Under the pieces are notes generated by a model. The model saw only the letters and a program-made list of their open reading frames with translations. It made no database searches and was not told the DNA's origin. 64,000 bases of DNA from contig CACZHW010000014.1 of NCBI GenBank assembly GCA_902781095.1, positions 1-64,000 on the forward strand, written 5' to 3'. The translations under genes and the position numbers were made by a program. The stretch is from an uncultured Eubacteriales bacterium (GTDB lineage Bacteria > Bacillota > Clostridia > Christensenellales > Aristaeellaceae). The first letter of the stretch is position 1, and every line of letters starts with the position of its first letter. This document shows positions 16,628 through 24,988 of this stretch, piece after piece.

Positions 16628-17476
16628 TTATTTGACGGAACCCGTAATGCCTTCCGCGAACTGCTTTTGCAGCACGAAGAAGATGATGATCGTGGGCAGC
16701 GAGCAGAAGAGGACGCCCAGCATCATCATGCCGTAGTCCACGGCGTAGCCGTTGGACAGGTTGGCGATGAGCATCGGCATGGTCTGCGCGCTGTTGTCCT
16801 TCATAACCACGCGGGGCCACATGTAGGCGTTCCACGAGTTCATGAAGGTGATGACCGCCGCCGCGGCGTACGTGGACTTCATGATCGGGAAGTACATGTT
16901 GAAGAAGATGCGCAGCTCGCTCTCGCCGTCGATGCGCGCCGCTTCCAGCACGTCGACGGGGAAGTTGCGCGAATTCTGGCGGAACATCATGATCATGAAG
17001 GGCGTCGAAATGGAAGGCAGGATGAAGGCCCAGACCGTGTTGAGCAGCTTCATCTTGGAGACCATCATGAACAGCGGGATCAGCGTCGCCACCTGCGGCA
17101 CCATCATGGCCAGCAGCAGGATAGAGAAGAGGCGGTCCTTATGCTTGTCGTGGTAGAGCTCGAAGCCGTAGCCGGCCAGGGAGCAGACGAACAGGCATAC
17201 CACCGTCTGAACGGTGGAATACAGGAAGGAATTGCCCATCGCGCGCCAGAGGTCCTGCTGCTTGATGAGGTTCTGGTAGTTGACGAGCAGGTTGGTGCCG
17301 AACCAGATTTTGCCGCGCGCGACCTCCACCGTGGTGTTGGTGGCGGCCGTCAGCATCCAGTACAGCGGGAAAACGGAGATGAGGGACACGATGATGAGGA
17401 AGATATAGCTGGGGATGAGCCGCAGCTGAATGTGCGAAACGTTGGTTTTGCGGGGCGCCTCAGTCACGGGTATCAC
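16628..17476 (-). CDS. sugar ABC transporter permease (MalG/LacG type)
   Basis: 282 residues, about six membrane segments. The EAA loop that docks on the ATPase reads EAARIDGESELRIFFNMYFPIMK, and the C-terminal QKQFAEGITGSVK is typical of MalG-type CUT1 permeases. It pairs with the upstream permease, whose 3' end overlaps its start by 17 bases. The set lacks an ATPase gene, as is common in Bacillota where a shared MsmK/MalK-type ATPase serves several CUT1 importers. The sugar cannot be read from the sequence; maltodextrin is suggested by the amylase next door. Confidence 0.92.
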   Translation of the reverse strand: MIPVTEAPRKTNVSHIQLRLIPSYIFLIIVSLISVFPLYWMLTAATNTTVEVARGKIWFGTNLLVNYQNLIKQQDLWRAMGNSFLYSTVQTVVCLFVCSLAGYGFELYHDKHKDRLFSILLLAMMVPQVATLIPLFMMVSKMKLLNTVWAFILPSISTPFMIMMFRQNSRNFPVDVLEAARIDGESELRIFFNMYFPIMKSTYAAAAVITFMNSWNAYMWPRVVMKDNSAQTMPMLIANLSNGYAVDYGMMMLGVLFCSLPTIIIFFVLQKQFAEGITGSVK

Positions 17477-18359
17477 CCACCTTCAGGTTGATCGCGGCCA
17501 GTACGGCCACCAGGATGAAGACGATGAAGGACAGCGCGGAGGCGTAACCGAAGTTGGCGACGCCCTGGCCCAGCGAGTTGTTGTAGATGTAATGCGACAT
17601 CGTGATGGTGGTGTTGGCCGGGCCGCCGTTGGTGAGGTTCACCGATTCATCGAAGAGCTGCAGCGTGCCGTTGATGGACATGATGCCGGTCATGACGATG
17701 ACGGGCTTGAGCAGCGGAACGGTGATGTTCCAGAAGGTCTTCCAGGCGTTGGCGCCGTCGATCTTCGCGGCCTCGTAAACCGAGTACTCGATGTTCTGCA
17801 GGCCGGAGAGGAAGAAGACCATGTTGTAGCCTGTCCACCGCCAGAGCAGGGCGATGATGATGACCGCCTTTGCGCTGGCAGGATTGCCGAGAAAGTTGTA
17901 GTTTTCCTTGAGGATGCCGATACCGACCAGAGCGGAGTTGATGAGGCCCTGCGTGGCGAAGAGGGATTTGAAGATGATGGCGTAGGAGACCAGCGCCGTG
18001 GCGCAGGGCAGGAAGATCATGGTGCGGAACAGCCCGCGGAACTTGAGGTCCTTGTTGTTGAGCAGCTGTGCCAGCAGGATGGCGAGCACCAGCATGATGG
18101 GGACCTGGATGACGAGGTAGAGGAACGTATTGCCCATGGCTGTCTGGAACATCTTGTCCTGCAGCATGCGCTGATAGTTCTTCGTGACGGGCTCCGCCCA
18201 CTTGAGGTTGGCGGCCGAGCCCGTCTGGAAGGAAATGATGAAGGCCCGGACCATCGGCCAGAAGCTCATGACAAAGATGAGCAGGGTGGCCGGCGTCAGA
18301 AATGCCCAGCCGGCAGCCTGCTGCCTGGCGAGCAGCCCCATCCCTTTTTTCTTGTTCAT
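17460..18359 (-). CDS. sugar ABC transporter permease (MalF/UgpA type)
   Basis: 299 residues from the ATG at 18359, which has AAGGAGG 11 bases upstream; an in-frame TTG ten codons earlier lies inside the intergenic stem-loop and is less likely. About six membrane segments, and an EAA motif reading EAAKIDGANAWKTFWNITVPLL. It forms the heteromeric channel with the following permease. It is second in the order binding protein, permease, permease, the usual CUT1 arrangement. Confidence 0.92.
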   Translation of the reverse strand: MNKKKGMGLLARQQAAGWAFLTPATLLIFVMSFWPMVRAFIISFQTGSAANLKWAEPVTKNYQRMLQDKMFQTAMGNTFLYLVIQVPIMLVLAILLAQLLNNKDLKFRGLFRTMIFLPCATALVSYAIIFKSLFATQGLINSALVGIGILKENYNFLGNPASAKAVIIIALLWRWTGYNMVFFLSGLQNIEYSVYEAAKIDGANAWKTFWNITVPLLKPVIVMTGIMSINGTLQLFDESVNLTNGGPANTTITMSHYIYNNSLGQGVANFGYASALSFIVFILVAVLAAINLKVGDTRD

Positions 18360-18385
18360 AGGGGCTAAAACCTCCTTGCTGAAAC

Positions 18386-18423
18386 CCAAAGCAGGGAACC
18401 GGACATCCGATTCCCCGCTTTGG
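18386..18423 (-). other. stem-loop between binding-protein and permease genes
   Basis: An 18-bp stem with a 2-base loop. Two positions are A/C mismatches if transcribed forward but G-U pairs in the reverse-strand RNA, so the structure belongs to the operon transcript. Such stems after malE-like genes stabilise the binding-protein message and lower permease expression. It ends just before the permease ribosome binding site. Confidence 0.7.
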
Positions 18424-18456
18424 ACTTTTTACAGCGTGAAGCTGTGCGTATTCGGA

Positions 18457-19713
18457 TTACAGATCCATCGCGAAGCGCAGCTGGCTCTCCGCGTTCTGCA
18501 GGGCGGTCGCCACGTCGCTGCCCATCAGGATTTCCTGGATGGCGGCGCCGATGTACTGGCGGCAGGTGTAGTGATAGTCGTTCTGCTCGACGATCGGCAC
18601 GTGAGAGCCCATCTCGACGATGTCGGAGTAGATCGGCTGGCCGTTGAAGAAGGGGACGCCCTCTTTGTACACGTCGGACTGGCCGGCGCTGATGCAGCAG
18701 GTGATGACGCCGCCGTCGCGCAGCGCGGCATCATAGGTCTTGGTGCTGCCGCCGAAGGTCTTGGCCAGGAAGTCCTTGGCCAGGTCGGGGTTCTTGCAGT
18801 TGGCGGTGATGTACAGGGAGGAGCCGCCGTTGGCCGCATAGCCTTCCGCGCCGGTCAGGGTCGGCAGGGTGGTGATTTCCCACTTGCCGCTGTTGTCAGC
18901 CACCTGGCTGATGGTGGGGATGATCCAGTTGCCGTTCATGACGCCCGCAACCTGGTCGCCCATGATGCTGCCGTCGGTGTAGCCGGTCCAGTCGTTGGAC
19001 AGGAAGAGGATGTTCTTCTGGATCATTTCAACCAGCTTGGAGATGATCTGGACCATGGCCTCGTTCTCGACGATGAAGGGCTCGCCGTCCTTGAACTGGG
19101 AGAGGCCCTCGGCCTGGAGCATCATGTAGGGCAGGTCGTTGCCGCTGCCGTCCATGGAGAGGAGGTACTTGCCGGTCTTGGCCCAGACGTCCTCACCGAT
19201 CTCGATGAAGCGGTCCCAGGTGATGCCGGTCACGTCGGCCAGGGTGTAGCCGCACTGCTCAAGGATGTCGACGCGGTACGCGAAGATCGCGGTGCCGTTG
19301 TCGACCGGAACGCCGTAGTGCGTGCCGTTGATGGTGGAGTAGGAGAGCTTCTCGGCACCGAAGTCATCCCAGTTGATGGCCGCGCCTTCCAGGTTCTGCC
19401 ACGCGTCCGGATAGTCGGCGACGTAGCGCTGGATATAGTGATCCTGGAACAGCACGATGTCGGGCAGGGTGCTGTAGTCGCCGGAGGAACCGGCGGTCGT
19501 CATGGCCAGTTCCACGTCGGAGGAGCCGGACACGGTGTTGATGACCAGCTCAAAGTCCGGATGCTCGGCCTTGTAGTCTGCGGCGGCGGCCTCAAGCGCG
19601 GGGATGTTGAAGTTCGGATCCCACGCGGTGACGGTCAGGGTCTCGGCCATGGCGAAGCAGGCGACGAGCGTCATCATGCAGGCCAGGACCAGAGCAAGGA
19701 TCTTCTTGTTCAT
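18457..19713 (-). CDS. sugar ABC transporter substrate-binding protein
   Basis: 418 residues. An N-terminal signal sequence is clear; it contains LVAC (Cys19), which fits a lipobox, but AMA followed by ET also fits ordinary signal peptidase, so lipid anchoring is not certain. The mature protein has the extracellular family 1 binding-protein fold, with LVINTVSGSSDVELAM and GTHYGVPVDNGTAIFAYRVD. It captures the sugar outside the membrane and hands it to the two permeases downstream. GGAGGAATTCAC precedes the ATG and a promoter lies about 60 bases upstream. Confidence 0.92.
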   Translation of the reverse strand: MNKKILALVLACMMTLVACFAMAETLTVTAWDPNFNIPALEAAAADYKAEHPDFELVINTVSGSSDVELAMTTAGSSGDYSTLPDIVLFQDHYIQRYVADYPDAWQNLEGAAINWDDFGAEKLSYSTINGTHYGVPVDNGTAIFAYRVDILEQCGYTLADVTGITWDRFIEIGEDVWAKTGKYLLSMDGSGNDLPYMMLQAEGLSQFKDGEPFIVENEAMVQIISKLVEMIQKNILFLSNDWTGYTDGSIMGDQVAGVMNGNWIIPTISQVADNSGKWEITTLPTLTGAEGYAANGGSSLYITANCKNPDLAKDFLAKTFGGSTKTYDAALRDGGVITCCISAGQSDVYKEGVPFFNGQPIYSDIVEMGSHVPIVEQNDYHYTCRQYIGAAIQEILMGSDVATALQNAESQLRFAMDL

Positions 19714-19771
19714 GTGAATTCCTCCTTAAATTATGCAGCCCCTCTAAAGCACAGAGCTGCTCTTCGAACCA

Positions 19772-19800
19772 ATTCTATCATACATAGTGCAGGATGTCCA
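19772..19800 (-). promoter_or_regulatory. promoter of the sugar ABC operon
   Basis: Reverse strand: TGGACA, 17-base spacer, TAGAAT. No clear LacI-type operator palindrome was found around it. Confidence 0.65.
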
Positions 19801-19888
19801 TGAAGGATAGATAGTTTTAGCTATTTGCACAAAAAGGGATTCATAACGGACAGTTCGACAAAGAGTGTCGCAATACAGCGGGCTGCGC

Positions 19889-20386
19889 TCAGTTCAGGCG
19901 GACGCAGCCGGCGTTTTTCCGGCGGAAGACGGCGATCGCTTCCGGCGGAAGCTCGCACAGCAGCTTGACGCGCTGCCCGTTCTCCTTCGCGATGAGCGTA
20001 TACCAGGGGACGTCCTCCCGGTAGGAGGTGTAGTCGAATTTGGGCAGGCGGACGCCGCCCTTTTTATAAGGAAGAACGGCTTCCCCGTCCGGCAGAGACA
20101 GGATTTCGACGTCCGCCAGCGGAATCTCGTGGAGCCGGTGCCGCCCGCGGTCGCCGACGCGGTCGATGGAAAGCTTCGCGTCTTCCAGCGTGTATTCAAA
20201 CTCGCGGACCCGGACGGCCCCGTAGACGAAGCGGCAGGCGGCCATGCAGAAGCAGGACAGCATAAACGCGCGGGAGAAGTAGATACCTTCCAGAAGGAAG
20301 AAGACGGCAAGCGCGCTCATCGCGGCGGACAGCGCGCGCTCCGACGGGCGTTCCCGCCTGCGGACGGACCAGACGATGCTCGGCAT
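19889..20386 (-). CDS. small membrane protein of unknown function
   Basis: 165 residues from the ATG at 20386, which follows AGGAGG; longer in-frame starts lie upstream of the promoter -10. A basic N-terminal segment is followed by two hydrophobic helices (about residues 18-50) and a soluble, beta-rich cytoplasmic part containing FEYTLEDAKLSIDRVGDRGR and HEIPLADVEILSL. This layout recalls small clostridial two-helix proteins of the DUF6106 kind, which I name only tentatively. It is divergent from the FtsW/PBP operon, with back-to-back promoters. Confidence 0.65.
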   Translation of the reverse strand: MPSIVWSVRRRERPSERALSAAMSALAVFFLLEGIYFSRAFMLSCFCMAACRFVYGAVRVREFEYTLEDAKLSIDRVGDRGRHRLHEIPLADVEILSLPDGEAVLPYKKGGVRLPKFDYTSYREDVPWYTLIAKENGQRVKLLCELPPEAIAVFRRKNAGCVRLN

Positions 20387-20416
20387 AAGGGCCTCCTGCT
20401 GTGGAACTGTGCAACC

Positions 20417-20445
20417 ATTATAGCGGCAGCTGCGGGCCGGGGCAA
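20417..20445 (-). promoter_or_regulatory. promoter of the small membrane protein gene
   Basis: Reverse strand: TTGCCC, 17-base spacer, TATAAT, 31 bases before the ATG at 20386. Confidence 0.7.
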
Positions 20446-20455
20446 GGGTCACGCA

Positions 20456-20484
20456 TTGCGCAACCCAGCGAATGATGCTACAAT
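20456..20484 (+). promoter_or_regulatory. promoter of the FtsW/PBP operon
   Basis: TTGCGC, 17-base spacer, TACAAT. Transcription would begin near 20491, which rules out the ATG at 20487 and supports the start at 20517. Confidence 0.7.
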
Positions 20485-20516
20485 AAATGGACATTTTCGG
20501 ACGAGGGGGAAGCGGT

Positions 20517-22448
20517 ATGGACGGGGCGTGGTACAGGGCGGCCGGGCTGGCGTACGGCTATTTCGCCTCCCTCTGTGCCGTGCTGATCGCGCTGCTGCTG
20601 CTGAAGCGATGGCGCTCGGAGCGCGCGCTTTGGCGGCGCATCGCGAAAAGCGTGCCGGGCGTCGGCTGTGCCTGTGTCTTCCGCGTGATGAGCGAGGGAG
20701 GAAAGCGGCTTGCGAAGGGTGCCGAGCTGCGCGTCCCCATGGAGGGGACGATGGGTTCCGCCGCCGGGTGCGACGTCTGCATCCCCTACCGCAAGGTCCA
20801 TCTGCGTTCCGCATTCTTCTGGATGGAGGAGGACGGACTGCACATGGCGCCCCTGCACAGGGACGGTTTCCTCGTGGACGGCGTTCAGGCGCAGCCCGGA
20901 GACGAGGCCATCCTCCGGGACGGCGCGGAGCTTCGCCTTGGCGACCTGCGGCTGCGGTTGCGCATGCAGCGCGACAAGCTGACGGCCGCGGAGGCGGCGG
21001 CAGGCCCTTACGTCACAAGAAAGCGGCGCGAAAGCGCGCAGCGCGGCAGGGGGAACGGCCTGGGGGCGCCCGGCCGCACGCGGGAGGCACGGCGGAAGGA
21101 CAGGAAAGCCGGAAGGGAGCGCTCCGCCTCCCAGAGAGAGGCCAAGCGCATGGACGCGGCCGCGGCCGACAGAAGGAAGGTGCTCTCCCGCGCCGCCGGC
21201 GCGGAGGCGGCGCTGTGTGCGCTGCTGACAGCGGCCTTCCAGATCACCGGCATGCTGCTGGCCCTGGGGCGGCCGGGCACCGAACCGTCCCAGACGGCGC
21301 AGGCGCTCTGCATGATGGTCGTCGCGGCCGGCCTGTTTACGACGCTCGTCCTGCCCCGCTTTCTGCCCGTCGATCCGCCCGTCATGGCGCTGACCAATTT
21401 CTTCTGCGGGACGGGCATCGTCATCCTGCTGACCGTCTCACCGATGCGCGGGCAGCGGCAGATGATCTGCTATCTAGGCGGCCTCGTCTTTATGGTGCTG
21501 ATGAGCCTGACGGTGACGCGGCTGCGCCACACGCGCCTGCTGAGCGTTCTTGCTATCACGGGCGGCCTCACGCTGCTCGTCCTGCCGCTGCTCTACGGAG
21601 AGTGGATCAACGGCGCGAAAAACTGGGTGACGCTGCCCCTCATCGGCTCCTTTCAGCCCAGCGAGCTCGTGAAGCTGTGCCTCATCCTCGTCCTGGCGCG
21701 CTATTTCAGCGCCCACCGGACGATCCTGCAGATGATGCCGGCCGTGTTCTTTGCCGCGTCCTGCATGCTGCTGCTGATGCTCCAGCGGGACCTGGGCACG
21801 GCCCTCATCTACTACCTGACGACGCTGATTCTCTTCTACGCGGCCTGCGGCAACGTGCCGATGACCGTCGCGGGAATCGGCGGCGGCGTCTTCGCGGCGG
21901 GTCTGGGTTACCGGCTCTTCTCCCACGTAAAGGTACGCGTGGCGATGTGGCGCAACCCGTGGAGCGATCCGAACGGCGGCGGCTACCAGATCATCCAGGC
22001 GCTGCTGGCTATCGGGTCCGGCGGGCTCTTCGGCGTCGGCCTCGGACAGGGAACGCCGGAGAAGATCCCGGAGTTCTACAACGATTTCATCTTTGCCGTG
22101 ATCTGCGAGCAGCTGGGCCAGGTTTTCGGCGTGCTGCTGCTCCTGCTCCACGTTCTGCTGATTCTGCGGGGTGTAGCTCTCGTGTGCCGCGCGCGGCGCT
22201 CCTTTGACATGCTGCTCGCGTGCGGCGTGCTGGCGTCGCTGGGGATACAGAATTTCATGATCGTGGCCGGCGTCATCAAGCTGATACCCCTCACGGGCGT
22301 CACGATGCCCTTCCTCAGCTACGGCGGCTCCTCGCTGATCTCCTGTATGGGCATGATCGGGATCCTGCACGGGACCTGTTTCGGCGCGCGGGACGCGCTG
22401 GCGGCGGATCTCTTTGCCGCGATGCCCCGCCGGGAGGTGAAGCTATGA
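20517..22448 (+). CDS. FHA-domain fused to FtsW/RodA/SpoVE-family glycosyltransferase
   Basis: 643 residues. One N-terminal membrane helix is followed by an FHA-like domain (about residues 55-145: GSAAGCDVCIPYRKVHLRSA, then RDGFLVDGV and GAELRLGDLRLRL), a basic linker (about 150-205), and a ten-helix SEDS domain with GEWINGAKNW, PSELVKL, QRDLGTALIYY and the C-terminal LPLTGVTMPFLSYGGSS. SEDS proteins polymerise glycan strands from lipid II with a class B PBP, and that partner is the next gene, overlapping by ATGA. FHA domains bind phosphothreonine; the classic Ser-Arg-x-x-His is degraded here, so binding is uncertain. Confidence 0.85.
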   Translation: MDGAWYRAAGLAYGYFASLCAVLIALLLLKRWRSERALWRRIAKSVPGVGCACVFRVMSEGGKRLAKGAELRVPMEGTMGSAAGCDVCIPYRKVHLRSAFFWMEEDGLHMAPLHRDGFLVDGVQAQPGDEAILRDGAELRLGDLRLRLRMQRDKLTAAEAAAGPYVTRKRRESAQRGRGNGLGAPGRTREARRKDRKAGRERSASQREAKRMDAAAADRRKVLSRAAGAEAALCALLTAAFQITGMLLALGRPGTEPSQTAQALCMMVVAAGLFTTLVLPRFLPVDPPVMALTNFFCGTGIVILLTVSPMRGQRQMICYLGGLVFMVLMSLTVTRLRHTRLLSVLAITGGLTLLVLPLLYGEWINGAKNWVTLPLIGSFQPSELVKLCLILVLARYFSAHRTILQMMPAVFFAASCMLLLMLQRDLGTALIYYLTTLILFYAACGNVPMTVAGIGGGVFAAGLGYRLFSHVKVRVAMWRNPWSDPNGGGYQIIQALLAIGSGGLFGVGLGQGTPEKIPEFYNDFIFAVICEQLGQVFGVLLLLLHVLLILRGVALVCRARRSFDMLLACGVLASLGIQNFMIVAGVIKLIPLTGVTMPFLSYGGSSLISCMGMIGILHGTCFGARDALAADLFAAMPRREVKL

Positions 22449-23848
22449 AGGCAATCAGACGGCGCGTCCGCCTGCTGACGGCGTGCTTCGGCCTCATGAC
22501 CGGCCTTATGATCGCCTATTTCGGCTATTCCGTCTCCTTCTACGGGGGCCGGTGGATCGCCAGCCCGCACAATCCGCGCATCAGCAGCCAGAAGAAGAGC
22601 GTCGTCATGGGCGCGGTGACGGACCGGGACGGCGCGATGCTGGCGTGGACGAACGAGGCGGGCGAGCGCCATTACAACCCGGACCGCGCGACGCGCATGG
22701 CGGTCTCCCAGGTGGTCGGCGACAGCGAGGGAAAGGTCTCCACAGGTGTGGATACTTTCCATGCGCAGTACCTGCTGGGCTTCAAGGCAGGGCTGTTCGA
22801 GCGGCTGAGTGACGCGCTTTCCGGCGAAACGCTCCACGGGGACGACCTGGAGCTCACGGTGTCGGAGCGGCTTTCCAGGTACATTACGGAGCAGTTTCCG
22901 CGGGGCAAACGCGGGGCAGCCGTCGTGATGAACTGGAGGAGCGGAGAGATTCTCTCCATGGTCTCCCTGCCGCAGTTCGATCCGGAGAATATGGACGCGG
23001 CGCTTTCGGACGATACGGCAGGCGCGCTGATGAACCGCTGCACGCAGGGCCTGTATCCGCCCGGATCCACCTTTAAGATCGTGACCCTCGCCTCGGCCCT
23101 TGAGAACCTTTCCGGGGCGGATTCGATGACCTTCGACTGCAGCGGCCGCTATTCCGTGGGCGGGTATTCGGTGACGGAGCAGAGCGCGCACGGCAGGCAG
23201 ACCCTTTCGGAGGCTTTTTCCCACTCCTGCAATACGGCCTTTGCGTCCCTCTCCCAGAAGCTGGGCTACGAGGGGCTGGGCAGTACGGCGGAGGCGCTCC
23301 GCTTTAACGAGAATTTCCTGTTTGACGATCTCATCGTGTATAATTCCAGCTATCCCATCGACAACCTGAGCGCGGAGGACCTCGCGTGGTCTTCCATCGG
23401 CCAGGGGCGCGTGCTGGCGACGCCGCTGCACATGACGCTGATCGCCTGCGCCGTGGCAAACGGCGGCCAAATGCCGGAACCGAGGCTGATTTCGAGGATC
23501 CTGACGCCGCACGGGACGGAGCGGGCGCTGCCCGCGGGCAAGGGCGCCGTGAGTGTGATGCCCCGCAGCGTCGCCGACAGGGTGGAAGCGGAGATGATCC
23601 GCGTGGTGGAGCGCGGAACGGGGAGCCGGGCAGCCCTCAGCGGTTACGTGGTGGCAGGAAAGACCGGCACCGCGGAGGCGAGCAACGACAAGAGCATCGC
23701 CGCCCACGCCTGGTTTGTCGGGTATATCACCAATCCGTCCGCCCCTTACGCGGTCTGCGTGCTGGTGGAAAACGGGGGAAGCGGCGGCAGCGTGGCGGCT
23801 CCGCTTGCCCGGCGGATACTGAAGAAAACAGTCGATTTGAAGCTGTAA
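22445..23848 (+). CDS. class B penicillin-binding protein (PbpA-type transpeptidase)
   Basis: 467 residues. A single N-terminal membrane anchor (about 10-33) precedes a short pedestal and the transpeptidase domain with S208-T-F-K211 in PPGSTFKIVT, SCN at 261-263 and KTGTAE from 406. It cross-links peptidoglycan outside the membrane. Its short pedestal resembles actinobacterial PbpA, which also sits next to RodA and an FHA protein. GGAGG precedes the ATG, which overlaps the stop of the FHA-FtsW gene, so the two are translationally coupled and most likely form one complex. Confidence 0.92.
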   Translation: MKAIRRRVRLLTACFGLMTGLMIAYFGYSVSFYGGRWIASPHNPRISSQKKSVVMGAVTDRDGAMLAWTNEAGERHYNPDRATRMAVSQVVGDSEGKVSTGVDTFHAQYLLGFKAGLFERLSDALSGETLHGDDLELTVSERLSRYITEQFPRGKRGAAVVMNWRSGEILSMVSLPQFDPENMDAALSDDTAGALMNRCTQGLYPPGSTFKIVTLASALENLSGADSMTFDCSGRYSVGGYSVTEQSAHGRQTLSEAFSHSCNTAFASLSQKLGYEGLGSTAEALRFNENFLFDDLIVYNSSYPIDNLSAEDLAWSSIGQGRVLATPLHMTLIACAVANGGQMPEPRLISRILTPHGTERALPAGKGAVSVMPRSVADRVEAEMIRVVERGTGSRAALSGYVVAGKTGTAEASNDKSIAAHAWFVGYITNPSAPYAVCVLVENGGSGGSVAAPLARRILKKTVDLKL

Positions 23849-23867
23849 ACAGCAGGAGGAATGGAAC

Positions 23868-24962
23868 ATGAAACGGAATGCCCTTTTGCTGCTGTGCCTC
23901 GCGCTGGCGCTTGCGCCCGTGCTGTCCACGGCGGCTGTTCTGCGCGTCTACACGCCGTTTGCGGACATGGATCCCGGCGCGCAGGGATGGGAAGAACTGG
24001 TGCGCGCCTGGGAAGAGGAGACGGGAAACGCCTGCGAGGACTATTCCGCGCTGCAGGATGAGCCCTGGTTTGAAGCGCTGCGCCGCGCCGTCGGTGCGGG
24101 GGAGGCGGATCTCGTCGTCCTGCCCGTCGGATCCGGGCTGGGGGCAAAGGACCTGGTCCCGGCGGAGGAGCTCTCGCAGGCCGGCGCGGCGGGCGTGCGC
24201 AGCCTTGCCGCGATGGCGGAAAAGGACGGCAGCGTATTGCTGACGCCGGTGCGCTTCCACTTTGAGACGCTGTTCGTCAACACCGACGTGCTGGAAAAGG
24301 CCGGCCTTGCGGCGCCGGAGAGCTGGGAGGACCTGGTGGTCGCCTGCGCCGTGCTCTCCCAGACGGGCGTGACGCCCATTGCCAACGCGCTGACGGAGTG
24401 GCCGGAAATCGTGTTGGATTGCGCGGCGATGATGGGTGCGCCGGCGGCGGAATTCGGCAGCGAAGCGTCGAAAGAGGGCGCCGCTCTCGTCCTGTCGCAG
24501 CTTGTGGCGGTCGGCGCTTTCGGACAGGATCCGTGGAACGCGGAAGATCAGCCCAGTGCGGAGGCTTTCCTCTCCGGCAAGGCGGCCATGCGCTTTGATT
24601 CGTGGGACTTCTCGCTCTCTGTCCCGGAGGAGCGCCGGGACGCCGTGCGGGCCATCGCCCTGCCGGGGCTGGACGGCGAGAGGCGCACGGCGCTGGTCGG
24701 CACGCCGGCCTGCGGCCTGGCGCTGACGCAGGCATGCAGGCAGGACCCGGAAAAATGGAAAGCCGCCCTCTCGCTGGCGCAGAAGATCCTGGGCGCCGAA
24801 GGAGAGAGCGGGCTGGTTACGGCCGCAGGCGGCAAGCTTGCGGAAAGCATGGCGGAGCTGACGATGTCGGCGCAGGACGTATCCGGCATCCTGTACGACA
24901 GGGATCCGGAAGGGTTCGACGACTGGGCGGAACGCGTTATTTCCGGCCTTATGGGAGAATGA
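23868..24962 (+). CDS. orphan extracellular solute-binding protein
   Basis: 364 residues with a clear signal peptide (KRNALLLLCLALALAPVLSTA) and a family 1 solute-binding fold: LRVYTPFADMDPGAQGWEELVRAWEEETG, LFVNTDVLEKAGL and AFLSGKAAM are typical. No lipobox cysteine at the right place. No permease or ATPase genes are nearby. It lies 19 bases after the PBP gene with its own AGGAGG, so it is co-transcribed with the cell-wall genes. It may have become a sensor or wall-associated factor rather than part of a transporter; that is inference. Confidence 0.75.
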   Translation: MKRNALLLLCLALALAPVLSTAAVLRVYTPFADMDPGAQGWEELVRAWEEETGNACEDYSALQDEPWFEALRRAVGAGEADLVVLPVGSGLGAKDLVPAEELSQAGAAGVRSLAAMAEKDGSVLLTPVRFHFETLFVNTDVLEKAGLAAPESWEDLVVACAVLSQTGVTPIANALTEWPEIVLDCAAMMGAPAAEFGSEASKEGAALVLSQLVAVGAFGQDPWNAEDQPSAEAFLSGKAAMRFDSWDFSLSVPEERRDAVRAIALPGLDGERRTALVGTPACGLALTQACRQDPEKWKAALSLAQKILGAEGESGLVTAAGGKLAESMAELTMSAQDVSGILYDRDPEGFDDWAERVISGLMGE

Positions 24963-24988
24963 GGCCGAACCCCCAAAGTCCGTAAAGG

